Shown: positions 1 through 5,668 of the stretch, in pieces
Layout: the number at the start of each line of letters is the position of its first letter
Numbering within the stretch: the stretch's first letter is position 1
Assembly: GCA_030040455.1 (NCBI GenBank)
Contig: JASHTR010000386.1
Coordinates: forward strand, 1 to 5,668
Direction: 5' to 3'
DNA: 5,668 nt
Source: Terriglobia bacterium
GTDB lineage: Bacteria; Acidobacteriota; Terriglobia; UBA7540
Notes under the pieces: model-generated
The model's input: only the letters and a program-made list of their open reading frames with translations
Told to the model about the DNA's origin: nothing
Databases searched by the model: none
Made by a program: the position numbers and the translations under genes

Positions 1-937
1 GGAGAGCGGCGCTGACGTTAATGTAGGTCGTGAAACCATGGTTCGCCACAGGAAGTCCGTGGTCCGCTGCCATCGCGGCGATCTTCATGGCCTCCGTGAA
101 TCCTCCACATCGTGTCAGGTCAACCTGGACCACGTCGATGCAGCCTTCTTCGATCAACCACCGGAACGTGTTCCGGCCGCTTTCCTCTTCACCCGCCGCA
201 ATACGGACGGCCGTGGCTTGGGTTAGCTTGCGATACCCTGCGTAATCGTCGGGTGCTAAGGGTTCTTCGAGCCAGAAGATGTCATACTCCGAAAAGGCCT
301 CCGCTCGCTGGATTGCCGTCTTCGCGTCCCAAGCCAATCCCGCATCCACCATTAAGCTCGGAGACTTACCCAATCCTTCCCTGGCGCCAGCAACCAGCGC
401 CACATCCATCGCTGCATTCTCTCCCATGGGGCCCCACCCGAATTTCGCTGCCGTGAAGCCTTGGTCCGAAATTCGTCGTGCCGTCTCCCGGGTCTTTTCT
501 GGCGTATCTTCAAAAAGAACGCTTGCATAGCAGCGGATTTTCTTCCTGAATCCACCCCCCAGCAGCTTCCAAACCGGTACGCCAAACTTTTTTCCCTTGA
601 TGTCCCACAGCGCGATATCAATGCCGCTCATGGCATGGAACCCCACTCCGAAGCGCCCACCGTAAATGTTGGCGCGATACATCTTGTGCCAAAGATATTC
701 CGTCTCCAGCGGGTCTTCGCCGATGAGCAAGTGCCTTAAGCCTGAAGCGGTGGTGTGAGAGTACGGTCCCAGAATCGCACCCTTTACCGCCAGGGGCGCC
801 GAATCCACTTCTCCAATGCCTGTGATGCCTTCGTCAGTATGGATCTTGACGATTAGAGCATCCTGGCCGCTGTCACATTGTTCCTTGACCTGAGGCAACC
901 GAACGTAAATAGCCTCGACTTCAGTGATTTTCATCAT
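1..937 (-). CDS. Mandelate racemase subgroup enolase-superfamily enzyme, probable acid-sugar dehydratase (partial, C-terminus beyond window)
   Basis: The minus strand from 937 to the window edge is open for 312 codons. It reads as an N-terminal capping domain (about residues 1-130) followed by a TIM barrel of the mandelate racemase/muconate lactonizing enzyme family. Visible active-site residues are K165 (in AAKFGWGP), the three magnesium ligands D198 (MVDAG), E224 (WLEEP) and E250 (AAGEE), and the D273/H300 dyad (VQVDL, VANHGF). From the first metal ligand on, these sit exactly three residues after the mandelate racemase counterparts D195, E221, E247, D270 and H297. The His-Asp dyad places it in the MR subgroup, most of whose members dehydrate sugar acids by abstracting the proton next to a carboxylate. 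The second lysine of the usual KxK motif is glycine here. The start is one of two adjacent ATGs (937 or 934), with AAGG 11 bases before the first. Roughly 60-80 residues are missing. Substrate unknown; cytoplasmic, with no signal peptide. Family call sure, reaction inferred. Confidence 0.93.
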   Translation of the reverse strand, partial: MMKITEVEAIYVRLPQVKEQCDSGQDALIVKIHTDEGITGIGEVDSAPLAVKGAILGPYSHTTASGLRHLLIGEDPLETEYLWHKMYRANIYGGRFGVGFHAMSGIDIALWDIKGKKFGVPVWKLLGGGFRKKIRCYASVLFEDTPEKTRETARRISDQGFTAAKFGWGPMGENAAMDVALVAGAREGLGKSPSLMVDAGLAWDAKTAIQRAEAFSEYDIFWLEEPLAPDDYAGYRKLTQATAVRIAAGEEESGRNTFRWLIEEGCIDVVQVDLTRCGGFTEAMKIAAMAADHGLPVANHGFTTYINVSAAL

Positions 938-948
938 GAAGTAAGTTA

Positions 949-952
949 CCTT
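949..952 (-). promoter_or_regulatory. Weak ribosome-binding site of the minus-strand enolase-family gene
   Basis: On the minus strand AAGG lies 11 bases before the ATG at 937 and 14 before the ATG at 934. The spacing favours the upstream ATG as the start. Confidence 0.4.
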
Positions 953-997
953 GCTCCAATTTGCATACAAGCTCGCAGGCTATCGATCGCGTGACTC

Positions 998-1027
998 ATA
1001 ATGCACCCAAATAAAAACGATTGTCAA
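998..1027 (-). promoter_or_regulatory. Probable sigma-70-type promoter for the minus-strand enolase-family gene
   Basis: Read on the minus strand, a perfect TTGACA (-35, positions 1027-1022) is followed after 18 bases by CATTAT (-10, positions 1003-998, four of six consensus bases). Transcription would start near 990, leaving a leader of about 50 bases before the ATG at 937. The -35 box lies inside the left arm of the 24-bp inverted repeat, mirroring the plus-strand promoter. The -10 is the weaker half, so this promoter may need an activator. Confidence 0.55.
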
Positions 1028-1042
1028 TAGATAATTATCGAT
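1019..1042 (+). repeat. Left arm of a 24-bp inverted repeat (candidate operator)
   Basis: This arm is the reverse complement of 1134-1157 at 23 of 24 positions. It contains the minus-strand -35 box and a perfect 10-bp palindrome, GATAATTATC (1030-1039). Arm centres are 115 bp apart, close to eleven helical turns. I read the pair as binding sites for one regulator of both divergent promoters. No regulator family can be named from the motif. Confidence 0.75.
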
Positions 1043-1085
1043 AAAATAGCTTGGGCCTGAGAGAGGCAATAAAGGAGAAAATTAT

Positions 1086-1102
1086 ATATATCTTAGATAT
1101 AT
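1086..1102. repeat. AT-rich palindrome midway between the two repeat arms
   Basis: ATATATCT and AGATATAT form perfect 8-bp arms around one central T (1094), close to the midpoint (1088) of the larger inverted repeat. It could be a third protein-binding site or simply a flexible AT-rich segment. The surrounding stretch (1043-1133) has no coding potential; an AAAGGAG-like string near 1071-1077 has no usable start codon after it. Confidence 0.4.
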
Positions 1103-1133
1103 TAATCTGTGATGGACTAAAGCAATTCATATA

Positions 1134-1157
1134 ATCGATAATTATATATTGACAATC
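1134..1157 (-). repeat. Right arm of the 24-bp inverted repeat (candidate operator)
   Basis: Matches the reverse complement of 1019-1042 except at position 1146. It begins ATCGATAATTAT and ends TTGACAATC, so it includes the perfect -35 box of the plus-strand promoter. A protein bound here would overlap the -35 element from the upstream side, which fits either repression or class II-type activation. With a small gap the similarity continues outward into the T-tracts that follow each -35 box. Confidence 0.75.
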
Positions 1158-1176
1158 AGTTTTTTTATACTATACT
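1149..1176 (+). promoter_or_regulatory. Strong sigma-70-type promoter for the glycosidase-like and MLE-like genes
   Basis: TTGACA (1149-1154, perfect) and TATACT (1171-1176, five of six consensus bases) are separated by 16 bases. A second TATACT overlaps at 1166-1171 but is too close to the -35 box. The predicted start site is about 1182-1184, giving a leader of about 65 bases before the ATG at 1249. The -35 box is inside the right arm of the inverted repeat. Confidence 0.7.
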
Positions 1177-1180
1177 CCAT

Positions 1181-1193
1181 TCTGTCAGACAGA
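1181..1193. promoter_or_regulatory. Palindrome at the predicted transcription start (candidate operator)
   Basis: TCTGTC and GACAGA are perfect 6-bp arms around a single A (1187). The palindrome begins five bases after the -10 box, so it straddles the predicted start site, a classic repressor position. GTCAG recurs at 1196-1200. It could also form a short hairpin at the 5' end of the mRNA. No specific regulator is recognised. Confidence 0.4.
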
Positions 1194-1239
1194 GTGTCAG
1201 GAAATCCGGGCCGAGCCTCGAGGAACGAGCCGGCTTCTT

Positions 1240-1246
1240 AAAGGAG
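1240..1246 (+). promoter_or_regulatory. Strong ribosome-binding site upstream of the ATG pair at 1249/1252
   Basis: AAAGGAG is the best Shine-Dalgarno sequence in the leader. Five bases separate it from the ATG at 1252 and two from the ATG at 1249, so 1252 is the better placed start. This site serves a frame different from that of the long protein at 1332-4664 (see the entry for 1249-1331). Confidence 0.65.
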
Positions 1247-1248
1247 CG

Positions 1249-1331
1249 ATGATGTCTGTAATTGGGATGTTGATAGATTCATATCTGCAACGGAGAATGC
1301 CATCATCCACATAGGGCGTCGGAAGTTTCTT
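1249..1331 (+). other. Frame-disrupted N-terminus (Tat signal n-region) of the large glycosidase-like protein
   Basis: Two frames matter here. The frame with the good ribosome-binding site starts ATG ATG at 1249, encodes 21 residues (starts MMSVIGML, ends RRMPSST) and stops at TAG 1312-1314. The frame of the large protein is open from 1242, just after a TAA at 1239-1241, and reads IHIGRRKFLL at about 1305-1334, a twin-arginine (Tat) export motif. However, it has no ATG, GTG, TTG or CTG before TTG 1332. A single missing base between about 1255 and 1311 would join the two into one Tat-exported protein. Alternatives are a short separate leader peptide, a rare start such as ATC 1302 (preceded by GGAG at 1292-1295), or a true disabling mutation. 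No slippery heptamer is apparent. Confidence 0.55.
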
Positions 1332-4300
1332 TTGGATTGCAGCCTACTCGCATACGCCGCTAGGCAAGGCCTTTCCGCATCATCTCCTCTATTTGTAAGC
1401 CCCGCTCTTCAACAGCCAGACGATAGGGTTGGATCTTGTGTGAACCTTTCACCGTTTGGACGGTTCAAATCCTGGCTCTGCCCGCAAGCGAGCCCGCTGA
1501 TTCGCGAATCTCTTAGCGAGCGTCGCGGACCGCCCCTGAGGTTGGAAGAACTACCTTGGAAGAACGGTGAGTTGGACGTCGGGCTCGAGTGGGCCGAGTT
1601 CCGGTGGGTAACAGAGGTGAGGGTGCAATTTGAGCGGCCGGCGCCCGATCCTGATCTCTGCGTGCTCGAATATTGGAGCGGAATAACCTCCCTTCAGGGT
1701 AGCTGGCTACCGGTCGAAGAGAGGTCTCGCCCCACCGATCCTTCTTCGGTAATCGGGACTTCCATTGGCGCAGCAGACTCCTCCTTGATTTTTGCCCTCG
1801 TGTTTGGCCGGAGAACTTGCAAGATACGCATCCGCCTGCTGGGACGGCAAAGGACTATCCTCCGAGGCTTTGAAGTGTACGGAGCTTCGAAGTGGAGGAG
1901 CGGAGAAGCGTTGATCGAGTGGGGGGACAGCCCGGCGAGCAAACTCTACAGCGGAACTATTGAAGCGTACAACGGCGAAATTTTAGCATTGTCTCCTGTC
2001 GGTGGCACACGGCTCACGGGACCGCTTGCATGGTCCTCAGCGCCATCGGGTGGCTCCTCTCAGGGGATTTTGGCCAAGATTCTCTACACCGACAGCATCT
2101 CCGTGGACCGCACGGTACTAACCGTGCGTAGCCCAACCGGAACCTTCTCGTTTCTGGCGCATGACGTCATTGAGGGTTCCCCCATCGATCTGCGAGACTT
2201 TGGGATTTTCGTCCGGCGAAAAGGACTGGCTTTGGACCGGGACGGCTTCCGGCGGGAAAACGCTGGAAGATTTCGCATCATTGATGCAGTGCGACGCCAT
2301 CCGGAACAGAGCCTGGAGAACGCCTATCGGCGGATCCGCTCTGAGCGGGTAACGCTTTCCTTTGTGGGCGTCGATTGTAACAGCCACAAGTTCGGCATTG
2401 CCCCCGACGGACACGTTGTGATCGGGGGCGGTGACCCCCGTCGTGGGGCGCCCATGAGAGGTCGCTTCGCGCTATATTTCGCCAGCAACGAGACTGCCGC
2501 TGGTACCACCAAAAGACCTCAGCCCACAGAGGCAAGTTTTGGGATCTCGAGTGATAAGCGACAGGAATTGGAAGAAGGCTGGCTACCCATCATGATCACC
2601 AGGTGGGGGCCTGGGGATCTGACCTTTGAAAGAAGAGACTATGCCGTCCTGCCCGGCGTTCCTGGACCTTGGAATGAAGCAAAACTTGCCGGGACAGAGT
2701 TGGCCGTTATGATTTCCCGCCTCGACGTTCGGAACGACTCTCCGGTAGCAAAAACCTTAGACTACTCCATCAAGGCTTATAAGCCCGTCGAGGGCGGTCT
2801 ATCTCCAAGAGAGCTGTATTTTGGCCCCGTTCGGAAGGGCGAACCGAACGCTTGGGAATCTATTCTCGATCAGAATCGGTTAGTCGTGCTCGAAGGTAGC
2901 AGCCGATCTGTGGTATGCAAGCTGGATACTCACGGTCATGGCGACCTCACGCTCGACTCCGAGCATGGCGCTGTGGTGTGGTCAGTGGTGATCGAGCCGG
3001 GAGGTGAGCGGGTCTTGCACGCTGTCATCCCCGGCCGGCCGCTGCCGGAGAGTGAGGCCGTCTCACTCGACGGGTTAGTCTACGACCAACTCCACGAATC
3101 TGTGGTTCGCTATTGGAAAGCGCGCCTTTCCGAGACCGCACAGATTGAGGTTCCCGATCAACATGTCCAGAACCTGTTTAACGCCAGTCTGCACCACTTC
3201 CTGCTGGCAATCACGAAAGACGTCGAGCGTGATGAGTATTATCCGAATGCCGCGGTGTTCGACTACAGTTGCATTGGAAGCGAGAGCTCTCCCATCATGC
3301 AAGCTCTGGACATGCGCGGCCTGAAGGCCCTGGCCGGGAAGTGCCTGCAATCCTGGCTAACGACTCAGGGCAGCGCCTGGCCTGGCGGAGATTACCATTC
3401 CAAAGAAGGGGGATTCTATTATTTCTGGCCGTTTTACACCATTGACCAGGGCCCGGTTCTCTGGGCATTGGCGGAGCACTACCTGTACACGCGCGACAAG
3501 CAGTGGCTTTCAGAGGTGTCCCCCCGAATTGTTGCCGGGTGCGACTTCATCATTCGTGAGCGTCGAAGGGAAATGATGAAGCTGGCCAGCGACCCAGGGG
3601 CGCTTGAATATGGTCTTGCCCCTCCAGGAACCGTCTGTGACATGCGGGACTGGCAGTATAGTTTCATGCTGAACGGGTATTTCTATCTTGGCTTGAAGAA
3701 GTCAGCGCAGGTGCTTGCGGACGTCGATCCAGAGAACAGCCGGCGGATCGGTGCGGAGGCGGAAGATTATCGTCAGGCCATCCTTAAAGCATTTCGCGAG
3801 TGCATGGCTCTTTCACCCGTCATGCGGCTACGCGATGGCTCCTCGGCTCCCTCCGGTCCTTCATACGTGGGAATACGCGGATATCGATACGACGTGCACG
3901 ACGTGCCCGATCTAGGTTACGGCGACGGCATGGTGATGGATACCACTTGCGGCGCGCTTCACCTCCTCAATGCGGAAGTTCTCAGGCATACCGATCGCGA
4001 AGTCGGATGGATGCTGAACGGCTATGAGGACCGCTTCTTCATGGAATCGCCGGTGCAATCACCCGTAAAACTGGATGCCTTGAGCACGGACTGGTTCAAC
4101 CTGGGTGGTTTTGAGAAGTTGCAACCCTACTATTTACACCAAGCAGAGGCATACCTCCAGCGGGACGAGATTCCAAATTTTATTCGGGCATTCTACAACA
4201 CGCTTGCAGCTATTTCTGATCCGCAGACATTGACGTTTCGAGAATCGCTCATCTTTCCATCGGGATCCGAGCCCAATAAGACCCACGAGGAAGCTTGGTT

Positions 4301-4664
4301 CTTTCAACAGCTCCGGCGGATGCTGCTGATGGAGATGGAGGATGAGCTTTTCCTGGCCCGGGGCGTTCCGAGGGATTGGTTTCAACATGGGAAACAGATT
4401 GCGGTGAAGCGCGCGCCAAGCTATTTTGGCGAGGTCTCCTACCAGATCCGTTCACTGGTTAATGACGGGCGGATTGAGGCGATCGTGACGCTGCCGGGGC
4501 GCAATCCGCCGAGGCGACAATATCTGCGGTTCCGACATCCCGAGGGGGCTGCTATCCGGCGGGTCACGCTGGGTGGTCGCAGGTGGTCGCAGGTTAATGT
4601 GCAGCAGGAACTGATCGGCCTTCCGCAAGGCCAGGAGATAGAAGTTGTTGCCTACTATGACTGA
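1332..4664 (+). CDS. Large exported six-hairpin glycosidase-like protein, family and substrate not assigned
   Basis: The open frame encodes 1,110 residues from TTG 1332, which has GGAAG six bases upstream. That TTG is the last codon of RRKFLL, so the real start is probably upstream. After the signal remnant (LLAYAARQGLSASS), residues about 70-185 resemble a discoidin/galactose-binding beta-sandwich ending in ILRGFEVYG. Residues about 190-590 are beta-rich and unrecognised. Residues about 595-1010 look like the (alpha/alpha)6 barrel of six-hairpin glycosidases (VRYWKARLSE, then helices rich in W, Y and F with conserved-looking acids such as D687, E692, D705, D915, D920). Residues about 1020-1110 look like the small C-terminal beta domain of such enzymes (YFGEVSYQIRS, LRFRHPEG). 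Likely role: hydrolysis of a glycan or glycoside outside the cytoplasm. It shares a transcript with the MLE-like gene 18 bases downstream. The fold is inferred from sequence pattern only; the catalytic acids are candidates. Confidence 0.8.
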   Translation: MDCSLLAYAARQGLSASSPLFVSPALQQPDDRVGSCVNLSPFGRFKSWLCPQASPLIRESLSERRGPPLRLEELPWKNGELDVGLEWAEFRWVTEVRVQFERPAPDPDLCVLEYWSGITSLQGSWLPVEERSRPTDPSSVIGTSIGAADSSLIFALVFGRRTCKIRIRLLGRQRTILRGFEVYGASKWRSGEALIEWGDSPASKLYSGTIEAYNGEILALSPVGGTRLTGPLAWSSAPSGGSSQGILAKILYTDSISVDRTVLTVRSPTGTFSFLAHDVIEGSPIDLRDFGIFVRRKGLALDRDGFRRENAGRFRIIDAVRRHPEQSLENAYRRIRSERVTLSFVGVDCNSHKFGIAPDGHVVIGGGDPRRGAPMRGRFALYFASNETAAGTTKRPQPTEASFGISSDKRQELEEGWLPIMITRWGPGDLTFERRDYAVLPGVPGPWNEAKLAGTELAVMISRLDVRNDSPVAKTLDYSIKAYKPVEGGLSPRELYFGPVRKGEPNAWESILDQNRLVVLEGSSRSVVCKLDTHGHGDLTLDSEHGAVVWSVVIEPGGERVLHAVIPGRPLPESEAVSLDGLVYDQLHESVVRYWKARLSETAQIEVPDQHVQNLFNASLHHFLLAITKDVERDEYYPNAAVFDYSCIGSESSPIMQALDMRGLKALAGKCLQSWLTTQGSAWPGGDYHSKEGGFYYFWPFYTIDQGPVLWALAEHYLYTRDKQWLSEVSPRIVAGCDFIIRERRREMMKLASDPGALEYGLAPPGTVCDMRDWQYSFMLNGYFYLGLKKSAQVLADVDPENSRRIGAEAEDYRQAILKAFRECMALSPVMRLRDGSSAPSGPSYVGIRGYRYDVHDVPDLGYGDGMVMDTTCGALHLLNAEVLRHTDREVGWMLNGYEDRFFMESPVQSPVKLDALSTDWFNLGGFEKLQPYYLHQAEAYLQRDEIPNFIRAFYNTLAAISDPQTLTFRESLIFPSGSEPNKTHEEAWFFQQLRRMLLMEMEDELFLARGVPRDWFQHGKQIAVKRAPSYFGEVSYQIRSLVNDGRIEAIVTLPGRNPPRRQYLRFRHPEGAAIRRVTLGGRRWSQVNVQQELIGLPQGQEIEVVAYYD
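4572..4594 (+). repeat. 10-bp tandem repeat inside the 3' end of the glycosidase-like gene
   Basis: GGTGGTCGCA occurs twice in a row (4572-4581, 4582-4591), followed by GGT. It encodes GGRRWSQV. The unit is not a multiple of three, but the frame continues plausibly for 23 more residues to the stop, so the reading frame appears intact. Confidence 0.7.
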
Positions 4665-4674
4665 CCGAAAAGGC

Positions 4675-4678
4675 GAGG
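4675..4678 (+). promoter_or_regulatory. Ribosome-binding site of the MLE-like gene
   Basis: GAGG lies four bases before the ATG at 4683, inside the 18-base gap after the upstream stop codon. The gap contains no terminator, which supports co-transcription and probably translational coupling with the glycosidase-like gene. Confidence 0.5.
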
Positions 4679-4682
4679 CCTC

Positions 4683-5668
4683 ATGAAGATCGCATCAATT
4701 GATGCCTACCCCATCTTGATATCTCTGAGGCCTGAGCTTGTAATGGTGAACTCCCTCGGAGTCCACGCGGCGTCTGAGTTGATCATCGTAGCGATCCGCG
4801 CCGATAACGGCCTGACTGGAATGGGTGAGGCCAGTGGCTCGCCCTCCTGGAGCGGAGAAACTCAGGTTGGCGCGTTGGAAATCATCCGCAATCTTCTCTC
4901 ACCGCTGCTGCTGGGCCAAGACCCTCAGAACGTTCGAGCTCTCTCTTACCTAATGGACCATGCGGTCCAGCACAATTCCTTCGCAAAGGCTGCCCTTGAG
5001 ATGGCGATGTTAGACCTGGTTGGTCGCAGCCTCGACACTTCCGTATGCGTTCTTCTGGGAGGCCGAACCAGCAAGACCGAAGTTGCTTTGAAGTTTTCTA
5101 TCGGAGCGTATTCGCCAGCCGAGGCTGTGAAAGTGGCCGAGGCCTTTGCCATCAAGGGCTTTCGGGCTTTCAAGGTCAAGGTGGGATTGGACCTGCCAGC
5201 CGACCTCGAGCGGGTGCGCGCAGTCCGATCCGCTTTGGGAGAAAAGTACCGTATTTCGGTCGATGCCAATGGTGCATGGAGCGAGAGTGATTTTATGGCC
5301 GCGCGGCGCACGCTCGAGCGCTGCGCCGTTAATGCGCTGGAAGAACCGCTCAGGAGAGGGGATTTCCGAGGATGCGCGAGAATCCGGCAACGCACTTCGA
5401 TTCCCCTAATCCTGGACGAGTCCGTTTTCACGCCTGAGCAGGCGCTTGAGGCTATCCGGTGGGGTGCCTGTGATCTCATCAGCATTTACCCCGGGAAAAA
5501 TGGCGGGTTATGGCGATCGTTGCAGGTGGCCTATATTGCGGCATCCGCCGGAGTCGATTGCGTGATCGGCAGCAATTTCGAAGGAAGCATTGGCTGTGCT
5601 GCGATGCTCCATATTGCCGCCGTCATCCCGAATCTGTCTATGTCCGTAGACCACGAAATCATCGGTCC
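4683..5668 (+). CDS. Muconate-lactonizing subgroup enolase-superfamily enzyme with an atypical active site (partial, C-terminus beyond window)
   Basis: The frame from ATG 4683 is open to the window edge, 328 codons. It has the capping domain (residues about 1-125, starting MKIASIDAYP) and the TIM barrel. Visible residues are K164 and K166 (FKVKVG), magnesium ligands D194 (VDANGAW), E220 (LEEPL) and D245 (LDESV), and E300 in GSNFEGSIG. The KxK motif, the DES third-ligand motif and the KNGG loop place it near the MLE subgroup (muconate cycloisomerase, dipeptide epimerase, o-succinylbenzoate synthase). The lysine those enzymes carry three residues before the KNGG lysine is tyrosine here (Y269, IYPGKNGG), so a typical cycloisomerase or epimerase reaction is doubtful. 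It is probably cytoplasmic and expressed with the upstream exported protein, suggesting action on a breakdown product. About 40-60 residues are missing. Family sure; reaction unknown. Confidence 0.93.
   Translation, partial: MKIASIDAYPILISLRPELVMVNSLGVHAASELIIVAIRADNGLTGMGEASGSPSWSGETQVGALEIIRNLLSPLLLGQDPQNVRALSYLMDHAVQHNSFAKAALEMAMLDLVGRSLDTSVCVLLGGRTSKTEVALKFSIGAYSPAEAVKVAEAFAIKGFRAFKVKVGLDLPADLERVRAVRSALGEKYRISVDANGAWSESDFMAARRTLERCAVNALEEPLRRGDFRGCARIRQRTSIPLILDESVFTPEQALEAIRWGACDLISIYPGKNGGLWRSLQVAYIAASAGVDCVIGSNFEGSIGCAAMLHIAAVIPNLSMSVDHEIIG

Noticed and set aside
30..739. Several overlapping plus-strand and out-of-frame minus-strand open frames
   Set aside because: They overlap a continuous minus-strand frame with an intact enolase-family active site; they resemble no protein family.
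1071..1077. Shine-Dalgarno-like AAAGGAG inside the divergent region
   Set aside because: The next ATG (1112) is too far away and its frame stops after two codons.
1019..1157. A small miniature inverted-repeat transposable element (MITE) bounded by the 24-bp repeat
   Set aside because: No target-site duplication flanks the arms, and each arm carries a correctly placed -35 box for an adjacent gene, so a regulatory reading explains more. Other copies in the genome would reopen this.
1206..1234. Possible GC-rich hairpin or terminator in the leader before the ATG at 1249
   Set aside because: Only four-base stems (GCCG with CGGC) can be paired and there is no following T-run; not enough for an attenuator or riboswitch call.
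3887..3906. Short direct repeat ACGACGTGC
   Set aside because: It falls inside well-behaved coding sequence (YDVHDVPD) and is explained by repeated codons.
4946..5485. Minus-strand open frame of 179 codons opposite the MLE-like gene
   Set aside because: It is antisense to a frame with clear catalytic motifs; its Arg/Ser-rich composition is typical of a shadow frame.

Overview
The window is moderately GC-rich bacterial DNA carrying three protein genes and one AT-rich divergent control region. From left to right: (1) positions 1-937, minus strand, an enolase-superfamily enzyme of the mandelate racemase subgroup, cut off by the left edge; (2) positions 938-1248, a promoter region firing both ways, with a striking 24-bp inverted repeat; (3) positions 1249-4664, plus strand, a large exported protein of about 1,100 residues that looks like a multidomain six-hairpin (alpha/alpha-barrel) glycoside hydrolase; (4) positions 4683-5668, plus strand, a second enolase-superfamily enzyme, of the muconate-lactonizing (MLE) subgroup, cut off by the right edge. 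No RNA genes, CRISPR arrays, insertion sequences or phage genes were seen.

The layout suggests a carbohydrate-catabolic locus. The large protein would work outside the cytoplasm on a glycan or glycoside. The two cytoplasmic enolase-fold enzymes would then dehydrate or isomerise acid-sugar-like products. The genes at 1332-4664 and 4683-5668 are only 18 bases apart and are probably one transcript; the minus-strand gene is divergent and shares their regulatory region. The twin-arginine export motif, the large glycosidase and the several enolase paralogues remind me of soil Acidobacteriota (Solibacter/Bryobacter-like), but this is a weak guess and Verrucomicrobiota or Planctomycetota are not excluded.

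Two things stand out. First, each arm of the inverted repeat contains a perfect TTGACA -35 box, one facing each gene, which suggests a shared regulator acting on both promoters. Second, the start of the large gene is inconsistent. The good ribosome-binding site and ATG pair lie in one frame, which stops after 21 codons, whereas the RRKFLL export motif lies in the frame of the long protein, with no normal start codon upstream of it. Either a base is missing here or an unusual start is used. The two enolase enzymes also each depart from the textbook catalytic residues at one position.
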